A DNA stretch of 64,000 nucleotides from Microvirga arvi (GCF_016892765.1 NZ_JAFEMD010000004.1:124001-188000); one strand, 5' to 3'; shown: positions 19,960 through 29,274, numbered from the stretch's first letter. Notes: a model not told the origin generated them from the letters alone. Numbers and translations: made by a program.

Positions 19960-20930
19960 GACGCGGCCTTTACGCGAATACGCGGGTCAAGCTGGCCGTA
20001 GATGAGATCGACCACGAGATTGATCATGACGAAGAGGAATACCACGAGGATGAGATAGGCGACCATGACAGGGCGGTCGAGCACGGTGATCGAATCGATG
20101 ATCAGCTTGCCCATGCCGGGCCAGTTGAAGACCGTCTCCGTCACAACTGCGAAGGCCAGGGTTGAGCCGAGCTCGAGGCCGAAGACCGTCACGATCGGGA
20201 TCGAGATGTTCTTCAGCACATGCAAGCCGACGACCTTGCCTTCGGAGAGTCCCTGGGCGCGGGCAAAGCGCACATAGTCGGAACTCATCACCTCAATCGT
20301 GCCGGCCCGCGTCAGGCGGATCAGCAAGCCTAGCTTGAACAGGGCGAGGTTAAGTGCTGGCAGAAGGATATGACTCCACCCTTCAAACGAGGTGATCGAC
20401 AAGTTCATGCCGAGCACTTGCGTCGTCGGGCCGCGTCCGCCTGAGGGCAGCCAGCCCAGTTCGACGGCGAAGACCATGATCAGGAGAAGCCCAACCCAGA
20501 AGCTCGGCACGCTGAAGCCGAGCACAGAGAAGCCCATGATAGCCTTTGCGGAGAGCGAGTCCGGCTTATAACCGGCCCACAGACCGAGAGGAATTCCCAG
20601 ACAGGTGGCGATCAGCATCGCCGTCAGCGCGAGCTCCAGCGTTGCCGGCAGGCGCGACAGGATCAGGTTGAGCACGGGCAGGCGGTAGATGAAGGACTCG
20701 CCCAGATCGCCGTGGAGCATGTTGTTCATGAAAATGAAGTACTGCTCGATCAGGGGACGATCGAAGCCGTAGCGCTGGATAAGCGCCGCGCGCAGCGCCT
20801 GGTCGGAGGCCGGATCGATCATGACATCGATCGGATTTCCAATGGCGTAGACACCCAGGAACACGATGATCGACATGGCGATCACGACCATGAGCGCCTG
20901 CAGTACGCGTTGAATGAGAAAACCGATCAT
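19956..20930 (-). CDS. Peptide ABC transporter permease (DppB-like), second importer
   Basis: A 324-residue six-helix subunit starting MIGFLIQRVLQALMVVIAM. The start at 20930 matches the DppB family start; the frame is open to 21002 but without a family match. The docking loop reads DYVRFARAQGLSEGKVVGLHVLKN. A periplasmic insert after the first helix (IDVMIDPASDQALRAALIQR) is typical. Two hairpins lie between it and the receptor gene. Confidence 0.92.
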   Translation of the reverse strand: MIGFLIQRVLQALMVVIAMSIIVFLGVYAIGNPIDVMIDPASDQALRAALIQRYGFDRPLIEQYFIFMNNMLHGDLGESFIYRLPVLNLILSRLPATLELALTAMLIATCLGIPLGLWAGYKPDSLSAKAIMGFSVLGFSVPSFWVGLLLIMVFAVELGWLPSGGRGPTTQVLGMNLSITSFEGWSHILLPALNLALFKLGLLIRLTRAGTIEVMSSDYVRFARAQGLSEGKVVGLHVLKNISIPIVTVFGLELGSTLAFAVVTETVFNWPGMGKLIIDSITVLDRPVMVAYLILVVFLFVMINLVVDLIYGQLDPRIRVKAAS

Positions 20931-21010
20931 GCTGTCTCGTGAATGGTCTTCGGAACAGGAGAGCCAAGCGGCAGCCGCTCGGCATTCTACGAATATCATC
21001 AAGTAGAAAG

Positions 21011-21063
21011 CCGGAGGGGAAGAGTGTCCCCTCCGGAAGAGATCAGCCGGGTCTCCCCGGCTG
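21011..21063 (-). terminator. Tandem hairpins between receptor and permease genes
   Basis: Two perfect stems: CCGGAGGGGA / TCCCCTCCGG (21011-21036, 6-nt loop) and CAGCCGGG / CCCGGCTG (21044-21063, 4-nt loop). Neither has a T-run in the minus direction, so they more likely stabilise the receptor mRNA than end transcription. Confidence 0.65.
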
Positions 21064-21075
21064 ACTGTATCAGGA

Positions 21076-22656
21076 TCAATTCTTCGGCTTGATCTCGTAA
21101 GCCAGGGTTTCCTGATCGACCCGCGGCGGGATGGTCACCGTGCCCTTCTTCGCAGCCCAGACTGTCTGGATCTGCACGGTCGGGATCAGCGCACGGTCGT
21201 TCATGGAGACTTCCGTCACCTTCTCGAACAGGGCGCGCCGCTTTGCGTCATCCATCGTGCGTGAGCCTTCCTGCAGAAGCTTGTCCACCTCCGGATTGGA
21301 GTAGCCCTGCTTGTTGAAGGCGCCGAGGCCGATCTGAGGATCCGCGGTATGCACTAAGGAGCCGTAGGTGTAGCTCGCCTCGCCGGTCAGCGTGCCCCAG
21401 CCGCTCATCCAGAGGGAGTATTCGCCCTTCTGCTGAGCCGGGAAGAACACGGTACCGTTGAGGGCGTTGGCATTCACCTTCAGGCCTGCGCGAGCCCACA
21501 TCTGCGAGAGCGCCTCGCACACCGCAGCATCGCCCGGCAGGCGGTTGTTGGTGCAGTGGAAGTCGATCTCGAAGCCCTTCGGGTAACCCGCATCGGCAAG
21601 CAGCTGCTTGGCCTTTGCCAGATCGTATGGACGCTCGGGAAGGTTCTTGTTGCCGCCGAAGAAGCTGGCGGGCATCAGCTGGTTGGCCGGGCGACCGAGG
21701 CCTTCGAGCACGACGCGCACGAGCGTCTTGCGGTCGATGGCGAGGTCCATGGCCTCACGCACCTTCGGGTCGCGCAGCGGGTTGGCGTCGATCTCCTTGC
21801 CGTCGACCTTGACCTTCTTCGGCAGGGTCTCCTTCACGTTCGGCGTGAGATTCAGGAAGTAGACCGAGTCGGCCACGAAGGTGTCGACCGACGTGTCCTT
21901 CTGCATGGCTGCATAGTCGGTGGCCGGCACGTAGTTGACGAGGTCCACCTGACCGGACTTGAGCGCCGCCATGCGGGCCGGATCGCTCGGAATCTCCTTG
22001 CGGATCACCTTCTGCCAGGGCTGTTTTGCGCCCCAGTAGTTGTCGTTGCGCGCAAGGACGAGATCGCCCTTCGGCTCCCACGAGACGAACTTGTACGGAC
22101 CGGTGCCGATGGCAGCCTTGCCCGAGTTGAACTGCTCGTTGCGAGCCTCCATGCCGACGTTCTTCGACACGACGAAGAGACGGATGAAGTCGTTCGGCAG
22201 GGTCGGTGCCGGAGCCTTCGTCTTCACGTGCAGGGTATACTTGTCGGCGACCTTCGTTTCCGCAACCTGCTTCGTATAGATCGTCATGCTCATCGGGCCG
22301 GTGACGACCGGAATGCGGTCGATCGAGAACTTCACGTCCTCCGCAGTGAGCTCGGATCCATCGTGAAATTTCACGCCCTCCCGGATCTTGAACTCCCAGG
22401 TCGTATCGTCGATCGGCTTCCACGAGGTCGCGAGACCCGGCTTCAGGCCCAGGTTCTCGTCCGACATGACAACCGTATCGAAGATGTGGCGCAGGGCCTC
22501 GGCCTGGCTGCCCAGGGTCGACCAATGCGGGTCGATGGAGTCGGGTCCGGCCCGCAGCCCCATGGTCAAAGTTTGCGCCAATACGCCACCGCTGAGGACG
22601 GTGCCGAGGACGAGAGCCGCTATGAGTGATCCACCCAGCTTGAAGTTTTGTTTCAA
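21076..22656 (-). CDS. ABC transporter substrate-binding protein, peptide type (SBP family 5), second importer
   Basis: Periplasmic receptor of 526 residues. It has a signal peptide with a hydrophobic core (GGSLIAALVLGTVLSGGVLA) and a cleavage site near AQ. It shows the family-5 landmarks SIDPHWSTLGSQAEALRHIF, KFHDGSELTAEDVKFSIDR and WMSGWGTLTGEASYTYG. It differs clearly from the receptor at 7135, so the two importers probably take different substrates. It heads the minus-strand operon and is divergent from a GntR regulator 96 bp away. Confidence 0.92.
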   Translation of the reverse strand: MKQNFKLGGSLIAALVLGTVLSGGVLAQTLTMGLRAGPDSIDPHWSTLGSQAEALRHIFDTVVMSDENLGLKPGLATSWKPIDDTTWEFKIREGVKFHDGSELTAEDVKFSIDRIPVVTGPMSMTIYTKQVAETKVADKYTLHVKTKAPAPTLPNDFIRLFVVSKNVGMEARNEQFNSGKAAIGTGPYKFVSWEPKGDLVLARNDNYWGAKQPWQKVIRKEIPSDPARMAALKSGQVDLVNYVPATDYAAMQKDTSVDTFVADSVYFLNLTPNVKETLPKKVKVDGKEIDANPLRDPKVREAMDLAIDRKTLVRVVLEGLGRPANQLMPASFFGGNKNLPERPYDLAKAKQLLADAGYPKGFEIDFHCTNNRLPGDAAVCEALSQMWARAGLKVNANALNGTVFFPAQQKGEYSLWMSGWGTLTGEASYTYGSLVHTADPQIGLGAFNKQGYSNPEVDKLLQEGSRTMDDAKRRALFEKVTEVSMNDRALIPTVQIQTVWAAKKGTVTIPPRVDQETLAYEIKPKN

Positions 22657-22699
22657 TTCACTTCCCCTCTTGCTAAGACCCTGGCTTTTCGTCCAAGGT

Positions 22700-22717
22700 G
22701 TTCTTATCGATTAGAAC
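22700..22717. promoter_or_regulatory. 18-bp palindrome, probable operator of the adjacent GntR regulator
   Basis: GTTCTTATCGATTAGAAC is symmetric except for its sixth base pair. It lies in the 96-bp space between the divergent receptor gene and the GntR gene, where a repressor could control both. Assignment to that regulator is inferred from position. Confidence 0.55.
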
Positions 22718-22752
22718 GGTAGGTCACTCTAACAAGAAAAGTCAACAGCCCC

Positions 22753-23829
22753 TTGCCTAAACCTCAACCAGCAGCTGACGCTTACGAAGGCATCCGTTAT
22801 GGTGGCTCGGAACAGAGCCAAGACGAGCGCATCCTTGCCAACTTGGCGGGCTCCCTCGACCGGTCTCTTCCCGTGCCGCTCGGAACGCAGCTGCGCGGGC
22901 TGATCGAGTTCGGGATTGCCTTGGGCGAACTGCCGACCGGTCAGCGCCTGCCCTCGGTGCGGGAACTGGCCGAGCGCGCCGGCATAGCGCACATGACGGT
23001 CGCAACCGTCTACAGGGAATTGCGCGAGACAGGCCTCATCGAAGCGAAGCCAGGGGCAGGCACTTATGTGGGCGATGGGCACAACAGCGACGGCCTTCGC
23101 TCCCATGCGATCCGAAAGATCCAGCGCCGCATCGAAACGCTCTTCAACGAAGCCGGGCAGCTGGGCCTTGCACCATCTGTCGTTTCCTCGCTCGTGAATG
23201 CCCGCGCCGCACGTGGTCCAACTCCGACGCGGCCGCTCCGTCTCGTGATGGTGGGCAATTTCATCGAAACGACTCAGCAATACGCCAATCGCATTCAGGA
23301 CCACCTCGGCTCCGACGACACCATCGTGGTGACGACCGTGGACGCCCTCCATGCAGGCGAGACTTTCCCCATGCCCTGCGACATCTGCGTGACGCTGGCG
23401 CATCGCCGCGGTGAGGTCGAGCATCTCGTGCCCAGTGGCATCCCTGTCCTCGGCCTGAGCTTCATCCCTGCGGAAGAGACGCGGGCCAAGCTTGCGATGA
23501 TCGACCCCATGGCACGCATCGGCATCGTGTCGATCTTTCCCGAGTTCACAGCTCTGATGAAGCCCGGGGTTCTGCGGTTTGCACCTCATGTCTCGGAGGT
23601 CGATGTACGCCTGATCACGGCACCCGACCTCTCGGCCTTTCTCGCTCAGGTCGACGTGGCGGTTTATGCGAGCGGTGCCGAGGCGACCGTCAGGAAGCTG
23701 CTGCCGCCGGAACGTCAGGCCATGGAATTCCGCTATGTACCGGATCCGCATGCGATTCGTGCCACGCTCCTGCCCATCATCGAGCGCCTGCGCTCATCCA
23801 TCGTTTCTCAAGAGGAAGAGGCTTCATGA
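22753..23829 (+). CDS. GntR-family regulator with a large non-FCD effector domain
   Basis: A 358-residue regulator. Residues about 30-95 form a GntR winged helix (ALGELPTGQRLPSVRELAERA, MTVATVYRELRETGLI, GAGTYVGD). The remaining 230 residues have alternating strands and helices like a periplasmic-binding-protein fold, not FCD, UTRA or aminotransferase types. The only available start in frame is TTG at 22753, because a stop lies just upstream at 22720. It overlaps the creatininase-family gene by 4 bp and is divergent from the second importer, so it probably controls both. Confidence 0.82.
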   Translation: MPKPQPAADAYEGIRYGGSEQSQDERILANLAGSLDRSLPVPLGTQLRGLIEFGIALGELPTGQRLPSVRELAERAGIAHMTVATVYRELRETGLIEAKPGAGTYVGDGHNSDGLRSHAIRKIQRRIETLFNEAGQLGLAPSVVSSLVNARAARGPTPTRPLRLVMVGNFIETTQQYANRIQDHLGSDDTIVVTTVDALHAGETFPMPCDICVTLAHRRGEVEHLVPSGIPVLGLSFIPAEETRAKLAMIDPMARIGIVSIFPEFTALMKPGVLRFAPHVSEVDVRLITAPDLSAFLAQVDVAVYASGAEATVRKLLPPERQAMEFRYVPDPHAIRATLLPIIERLRSSIVSQEEEAS

Positions 23830-24521
23830 AGATCAGTGAGATGAACTGGCTTCAGGTGGAAGAATACCTGAAGACGGATGATCGCGCCGTTGTCCCGCTC
23901 GGCTGCACGGAGCAGCATGCTTACCTGAGCCTGTCCGTCGACAGCATCTTGGCAGAACGTGTCGCTGCGGAAGCCGCTGCGCCCACCGGCGTTCCTGTCT
24001 TCCCAGTTCAGGCCTATGGCATCACACCCTATTTCATGGCCTATCCCGGCACGGTCTCGCTGAAGGCGGACACCTATCTGCGCATCATCACGGACATCCT
24101 CGATTCGCTGAAACGCACGGGCTTCCGCCGCATTCTCTTCGTCAACGGGCATGGCGGCAACACTCCGGGCCATACGGCAGCCATCGAATGGATGGGCGCC
24201 AATCCTGAGTGCCGCGTGAAGTTCCACAATTGGTGGAACGCTCCGCGCACTTTCGAGAAGGTGAAGGAGATTGACCCCGTCGCATCGCATGCATCCTGGA
24301 TGGAGAACTTCCCCTGGACGCGCCTACCCGGCATCGAGCAGCCGTCCCACCAGAAGCCCATGGTCGATCTGGAGTGCATGCGGACCTTCGGTCCGGAAGG
24401 CGTGCGTGAGATCCTGCAGGACGGCAATTTCGGCGGCTACTTCCAGCGCTCCGACGAAGACATGCATGCCATCTGGTCGGTCGCCATCGACGAGACCCGC
24501 GCCCTGATCGAGAACTGGTGA
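23826..24521 (+). CDS. Creatininase-family amidohydrolase
   Basis: A 231-residue metal-dependent amide hydrolase of the creatininase / MftE / FAPy-deformylase superfamily. Ligands are visible in GCTEQHAYLSLSVD (Glu, His, Asp) and VNGHGGNTPGH (His), with a further metal-site Glu expected near the C-terminus. It hydrolyses cyclic or linear amides in other members; true creatininase activity is not shown. The ATG overlaps the regulator stop, and its own stop overlaps the next start, so it is the first enzyme of a coupled operon. Confidence 0.88.
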   Translation: MKISEMNWLQVEEYLKTDDRAVVPLGCTEQHAYLSLSVDSILAERVAAEAAAPTGVPVFPVQAYGITPYFMAYPGTVSLKADTYLRIITDILDSLKRTGFRRILFVNGHGGNTPGHTAAIEWMGANPECRVKFHNWWNAPRTFEKVKEIDPVASHASWMENFPWTRLPGIEQPSHQKPMVDLECMRTFGPEGVREILQDGNFGGYFQRSDEDMHAIWSVAIDETRALIENW

Positions 24522-25537
24522 TGAACGAGAACACGATCCTGATCTGGGGTGCGGGCGCTATCGGCGGCACCCTCGGCGCCTATCTGGCCCGCGCTGGCGA
24601 GGATGTTCTGCTCGTCGACATCGTCGAGCCGCATGTGGAAGCCATGAAGCGCGAGGGCCTTCTTATCGAAGGTCCTGTGGAAACCTTCCGTCAGCCCGTG
24701 AAGGCCGCCTTGCCCGGCGCGGTGACAGGAAAGTTCAAGCGCATCATCCTCGCGGTCAAGGCTCATCACACCCGCGATGCCGTCCGTGCGGTGAAACCGC
24801 ATTTGGAGGAGGATGGCACGATTCTTTCCGCTCAAAACGGCCTCAACGAGATCACCATCGCCGAGGAAGTCGGCGCCGAGCGTACGGTCGGCTGCTTTGT
24901 CAACTTCGGTGCTGATTGGCTGGAGCCCGGCCGCATTCTCTTCGGCAACCGGGCTGCGGTGGCAGTCGGCGGGCTCGACGGGCAGGCGAGCGAGGCAGTG
25001 CGCGACTATCACCGCCTGCTTTCGATCTTCGAGCCCGAAGCCGTGCTTACCGAGAACATCTGGGGTTATCTCTGGGGCAAGCTCGGTTACGGCTCCCTGC
25101 TCTTTGCCACGGCGCTGACGAATGCCTCCATGTCGGAGAATCTCGCCTCCGAGCGCCACTTCCCGGTCTATCATCGCCTCGGACAGGAAGTGATGGCAGT
25201 CGCCAAGGCTCGTGGCGTAAAGCCGCTGGGTTTCAACGGCTTCAATCCCGACGCCTTCATGCCCGGAGCCGACGAGGCGGCCGCGCGGAGCTCCGTCGCC
25301 GACATGGCGGAGTTCAACCGGCACACGGCCAAGACCCATTCGGGCATCTGGCGCGATCTCGCTGTGCGCAAGCGGAAGACGGAGGTCGACGCCCAGATCG
25401 CCATCATCGCGACCCTCGGCCGGGATGCCGGTATCCCGACACCTGCCATCAGCAAGCTGGTCGGCCTGATCCATGACATCGAAGACGGACGGCGTGAGCA
25501 ATCCTGGGCCACTCTCGACGAGATGCTGAAGCTATGA
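24521..25537 (+). CDS. Ketopantoate reductase-like NAD(P)H oxidoreductase (ApbA/PanE family)
   Basis: A 338-residue two-domain oxidoreductase. It has an N-terminal Rossmann motif WGAGAIGGTLGAYLARAG, a central Lys/Asn/Glu catalytic set expected in AVKAHHT, SAQNGLNE and the C-terminal helical domain, and a family C-terminus. GTG at 24518 and ATG at 24521 are both possible; ATG is chosen. In an operon of amide hydrolases it is unlikely to be the housekeeping pantothenate enzyme. Reduction of a 2-keto acid released from the transported compound is inferred. Confidence 0.82.
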   Translation: MNENTILIWGAGAIGGTLGAYLARAGEDVLLVDIVEPHVEAMKREGLLIEGPVETFRQPVKAALPGAVTGKFKRIILAVKAHHTRDAVRAVKPHLEEDGTILSAQNGLNEITIAEEVGAERTVGCFVNFGADWLEPGRILFGNRAAVAVGGLDGQASEAVRDYHRLLSIFEPEAVLTENIWGYLWGKLGYGSLLFATALTNASMSENLASERHFPVYHRLGQEVMAVAKARGVKPLGFNGFNPDAFMPGADEAAARSSVADMAEFNRHTAKTHSGIWRDLAVRKRKTEVDAQIAIIATLGRDAGIPTPAISKLVGLIHDIEDGRREQSWATLDEMLKL

Positions 25538-26289
25538 AACTCGATTTCGCCAATCGCCGTGTCGCCGTCACCGGGGCAGCGCAGGGCATCGGACGCAGCA
25601 TTGTCCAGTCGCTCGCGGCTGAAGGCGCCCATGTCTGGGCGCTCGATCTGGACGAAGCCGGTCTGCGCATCGCTGCTGAGTCCGGCGCCAACGCGACCCG
25701 CACCCTCGACCTTGCGGATCGTGGCGCAGTCGCCGCCGTTTTCGCCGATATGGCTGCGTCCCTCGGCGGCATCGATATCCTCGTCAATTGCGCTGGCGGC
25801 GTTCGCGGGCAGGTGGCCAAGCCTATCGAGGAGGTACGCGAGGAGGATTGGCTCGTTCTGTTCGAAGCCAATGTGCATGGTGCATTCTGGTGCTCGCAGG
25901 CGGCAGCTCCACATATGAAGCGCGGGAAGTTCGGACGCATCGTCAACATTTCGTCCGGAGCCGGTCTGCGCCCGAGCCTCACCGGCATCCAGGCTTATAC
26001 CGCTTCCAAGCATGCACTTGTCGGACTGACCAAGCAGCTCAGCTTCGAACTCGGACCGTTCGGCATTACCGTGAACAGCGTCGCGCCCGGCTTCGTCCTG
26101 TCAAATCCGGCAACGCAACGCCAATGGGAGAGCTATGGTCCTGAAGGTCAGGCGCGTCTCGTCGAGGGCATTCACACTCGTCGCCTTGGGTATCCCCGGG
26201 ACATCGCCAATGCCGTGATGTTCCTGGCCTCGGATGCAGCAGCCTGGATCTCTGGGCAGATCATCTCGGTCGATGGCGGTCGCTCCTGA
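25534..26289 (+). CDS. SDR-family oxidoreductase
   Basis: Classical short-chain dehydrogenase/reductase of 251 residues, with the coenzyme motif VTGAAQGIGRSI, structural NCAGG, catalytic Ser in ISSGAG and YTASKHA (Tyr-xxx-Lys). An acidic residue after the second strand (DLDEAG) indicates NAD(H) preference. It is coupled by a 4-bp overlap with the reductase upstream. The substrate is unknown; an alcohol or keto intermediate of the operon's pathway is inferred. Confidence 0.9.
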   Translation: MKLDFANRRVAVTGAAQGIGRSIVQSLAAEGAHVWALDLDEAGLRIAAESGANATRTLDLADRGAVAAVFADMAASLGGIDILVNCAGGVRGQVAKPIEEVREEDWLVLFEANVHGAFWCSQAAAPHMKRGKFGRIVNISSGAGLRPSLTGIQAYTASKHALVGLTKQLSFELGPFGITVNSVAPGFVLSNPATQRQWESYGPEGQARLVEGIHTRRLGYPRDIANAVMFLASDAAAWISGQIISVDGGRS

Positions 26290-26338
26290 CGCCGTAGCCA
26301 ATCTTACGGATCATTTCAGACAAGGAATTGAGAGCACC

Positions 26339-27235
26339 ATGGACGATATGAACAGCCAGCCCTGGGCTTGGGATGAACAGACCTGGCGCGGCAAGGTGGA
26401 TTATGTGCGAGCCGGTCGCTCTCTGAAGCCTGCCCGTTGGAAGGGCGGCGCCCGCTGCGCCGTCGCCCTCTCTTTCGATTCCGACCATGAGACGAACGAG
26501 CTGCGGGACGGCGGCAAGTCCATCGGCCGCATGTCGCAGGGCCAGTACGGGAATCGTCAGGGTGTGCCGCGCATTTTGAACGCCCTCGCCAAATACGATG
26601 CCAAGGCAACCTTCTTCGTCCCTGCCGTGGCCGCCCTCCTCTACGAAGACGAGCAGCGGCGGGTCGTTGCGGAAGGCCATGAGGTCGGCATCCATGGCTG
26701 GATTCATGAGCTCAACAGCCAGCTTCCCTACGAGATCGAACGCGACCTGATGTTCCGCGCCGCCGATACCCTGGAGCGGATCACCGGGATGCGCCCTGTG
26801 GGGTTGCGTACGCCGTCCTGGGATTTCAGCCCGAGCACGCTCCGCATCGAGCGCGAGCTCGGCCTGCTCTACGATTCCTCGCTCATGGCCGATGACGATC
26901 CCTACGAATTGCTGGAGCAGGGCGAACCTACGGGCATCGTCGAACTGCCGGTGGAGTGGATCCGTGACGACGCCGTCTACTTCAACATGCACCGCTTCAA
27001 CGGTCTGCGCCCGCACACCCCGCCGACCGCCGTCTATGATATCTTCCTCCGCGAGTTCGAGCGAGCCTATGAGGAAGGCGGGCTGTTCCTTCTGACCATG
27101 CATCCGCATGTGACCGGCTACCGCTCGCGCATCTGGATTCTCGAAAAGCTTCTGGAGGAGATCACACGGCGCTCGGATGTATGGGTGGCGACCCATGCGG
27201 AGATCGCGGCTTTCGTGAAGGAGCAAGGCTCCTGA
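26339..27235 (+). CDS. Polysaccharide deacetylase/NodB-fold hydrolase (PuuE or cyclic-imidase-like)
   Basis: A 298-residue soluble NodB-fold hydrolase. The metal motif ALSFDSDHE and the His pair in HEVGIHGWIHE are visible, with RTPSWDFS as motif 3. It has no signal peptide, so it acts in the cytoplasm, as do allantoinase PuuE and imidases of this family, rather than on the wall. The start at 26339 has AAGGA 12 bp upstream; the frame is open 105 bp further into the SDR gene. Neighbouring amide hydrolases support a cyclic amide or imide substrate. Confidence 0.85.
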   Translation: MDDMNSQPWAWDEQTWRGKVDYVRAGRSLKPARWKGGARCAVALSFDSDHETNELRDGGKSIGRMSQGQYGNRQGVPRILNALAKYDAKATFFVPAVAALLYEDEQRRVVAEGHEVGIHGWIHELNSQLPYEIERDLMFRAADTLERITGMRPVGLRTPSWDFSPSTLRIERELGLLYDSSLMADDDPYELLEQGEPTGIVELPVEWIRDDAVYFNMHRFNGLRPHTPPTAVYDIFLREFERAYEEGGLFLLTMHPHVTGYRSRIWILEKLLEEITRRSDVWVATHAEIAAFVKEQGS

Positions 27236-28290
27236 TGAAGTCCCATCCTCGTGCCCGCGATGCTGGTCTTGCCTGCGGCGCCCTGCCGATGGGTGAGTTG
27301 AACAGTATTGCGGACGTGCCGGGCGTCCGTGTCGGCCATTGCACTCTCGTCGAAGGGGAAATCCGTACAGGGGTGACAGCAGTTATTCCACACGGCGGCA
27401 ATCTCTATCGCGAGAAGCCCATGGCGGCGGTTCATGTGCTCAACGGGTTTGGCAAGAGCGCTGGTCTGGTGCAGGTGGAGGAACTGGGTACCATCGAGAC
27501 CCCGATCCTTCTCACCAATACTCTCTCGGTCGGCACCTGCTGCACGGCGCTGGTGCGCCACGCCATTGAGCACAATCCGGACATCGGCCGCGAGACCGCC
27601 ACCGTGAACCCGGTCGTCTTCGAGTGCAACGACGGCTATCTGAACGACATCCAGGCCCTTGCCGTCACGGAGGAGCATGCGCGCGCTGCTCTGGCACGCG
27701 CGTCATCCCATTTCGAGGTCGGCTCCGTAGGCGCCGGTTGCGGCATGAGCACCTTCGGCTTCAAGGGCGGCATCGGCAGCTCATCCCGACGCATCGATCT
27801 CGACGGCCGAAGCTATCACCTGGGTATTCTCGTCCTATCCAACTTCGGGCGTTCCGGGGACCTGCGCCTTCCCGACGGCAGGATCATCGCTCCCCCCAAG
27901 GGGCACATGGAGAAGCGTGCCCCGGAGAAGGGCTCGATCATCATCATCGCAGCCACGGATGCTCCATTGAGCGACCGGCAACTCAAGCGAATCATCCGCC
28001 GCTCCGGCGTCGGTCTTGCTCGGCTCGGTTCCTTCTGGGGTCACGGCAGTGGCGACATTGCGCTTGGCTTCACGACGGCCAATGTTCTTTTGCATGACGA
28101 AAAGTCGGACTTGGTCGACATCCGCATCCTCAATGAGAACCGCATCGACCTGCTCTTCGAGGCGATGGCCGATGCCACGCAGGAGGCCGTTCTGGATGCG
28201 CTGGTCGCCGCCGGCTCCATGACCGGCCGCTCCTGGCATTACCGCCCTGCCCTGGTCGACGCACTTTCACTCTCTTCATCGGACGCATGA
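27235..28290 (+). CDS. P1-family (DmpA-like) aminopeptidase
   Basis: Autoprocessing Ntn-type peptidase of 351 residues related to DmpA D-aminopeptidase and beta-peptidyl aminopeptidases. NSIADVPGVRVGHCTL at the N-terminus and VGSVGAGCGMSTFGFKGG identify the family. GGIGSSSRR contains the expected Gly-Ser self-cleavage position. The ATG shares its A with the preceding stop (TGATG), so translation is coupled. The family cleaves peptides with D- or beta-residues, which fits an operon for unusual peptides. Confidence 0.9.
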   Translation: MKSHPRARDAGLACGALPMGELNSIADVPGVRVGHCTLVEGEIRTGVTAVIPHGGNLYREKPMAAVHVLNGFGKSAGLVQVEELGTIETPILLTNTLSVGTCCTALVRHAIEHNPDIGRETATVNPVVFECNDGYLNDIQALAVTEEHARAALARASSHFEVGSVGAGCGMSTFGFKGGIGSSSRRIDLDGRSYHLGILVLSNFGRSGDLRLPDGRIIAPPKGHMEKRAPEKGSIIIIAATDAPLSDRQLKRIIRRSGVGLARLGSFWGHGSGDIALGFTTANVLLHDEKSDLVDIRILNENRIDLLFEAMADATQEAVLDALVAAGSMTGRSWHYRPALVDALSLSSSDA

Positions 28291-28293
28291 CCC

Positions 28294-29274
28294 ATGACCA
28301 GCAGCACGATACCAGGCAACGATTTCGCGCTCGCCATACACGGCGGTGCAGGCACGATTTTGCGCAGCAAGATGACGCCGGAACGGGAGGCCGCCTATCA
28401 CGCAGGCCTACGCCGCGCTCTCGAAGCGGGACGTATCGTTCTCGCCGATGGCGGCAGCGCGCTTGACGCAGCCACCGCCGCTGTGATGGCTCTCGAAGAC
28501 GAGCCCCTTTTCAATGCCGGGCGCGGCGCAGTCTACACGTCGGCCGGCAAGCAGGAAATGGACGCGGCCGTCATGGATGGCCGCGATCGTGCCGCCGGTG
28601 CTGTTGCCGGAATCTGCGGCCCACGCAATCCGATCCTCGCCGCGCGAGCCGTGATGGAGCATTCCGGACACGTCCTCCTCATCGGCGAGAGCGCCATGGA
28701 GTTCTGCCGCCGGCAGGGTTTAGCCTTCGAAGAGCCCTCCTACTTCTTCACCGAACAACGCTGGCAAGCCCTGCAGGAGACGCTTGCCATGCGCAGGAGC
28801 GGCGCTGAGGACCTGGACGAGTCGCGCAAGCACGGCACGGTCGGCGCAGTGGCACGCGATCGCAACGGGAATCTTGCGGCAGCCACATCCACGGGTGGCA
28901 TGACGGCGAAAGCTCCCGGGCGGGTGGGCGATAGCCCTGTGTTCGGTGCCGGAACATGGGCCGATAACGAGACCTGCGCCATCTCTGCGACTGGACATGG
29001 CGAGATCTTCATCCGCTATGCGGCGGCCCACGAGATCGCCTCCCGCATGCGCTATGCGGGTCAGTCCCTGGACCAGGCAGCGCATGCGGTCGTGATCGAT
29101 ATGCTCGCCCCGGCAGGTGGCTCGGGCGGCATCATCGCCGTGGATCGCGCCGGCAACGTATCCCTCCCCTTCAACTGCTCCGGCATGTATCGCGGTGTCG
29201 TCAAAGGGAACGGCAGGCTCCTCACCGGGATCTACGACGAGCCTCTTGTCGACTTTCAGATTGTCGGAAAATGA
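28294..29274 (+). CDS. Isoaspartyl peptidase/L-asparaginase (Ntn hydrolase, type 2)
   Basis: A 326-residue precursor that cleaves itself to expose Thr182 in RKHGTVGAVARD. It hydrolyses beta-aspartyl dipeptides and asparagine. The start has the family pattern ALAIHGGAGTI; FNAGRGAVYT and the substrate-binding ATGHGEIFIR are present. It is 3 bp from the P1 peptidase and ends the coupled operon. Its presence beside a beta-peptidase and two peptide importers supports use of isomerised or beta-linked peptides. Confidence 0.93.
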   Translation: MTSSTIPGNDFALAIHGGAGTILRSKMTPEREAAYHAGLRRALEAGRIVLADGGSALDAATAAVMALEDEPLFNAGRGAVYTSAGKQEMDAAVMDGRDRAAGAVAGICGPRNPILAARAVMEHSGHVLLIGESAMEFCRRQGLAFEEPSYFFTEQRWQALQETLAMRRSGAEDLDESRKHGTVGAVARDRNGNLAAATSTGGMTAKAPGRVGDSPVFGAGTWADNETCAISATGHGEIFIRYAAAHEIASRMRYAGQSLDQAAHAVVIDMLAPAGGSGGIIAVDRAGNVSLPFNCSGMYRGVVKGNGRLLTGIYDEPLVDFQIVGK

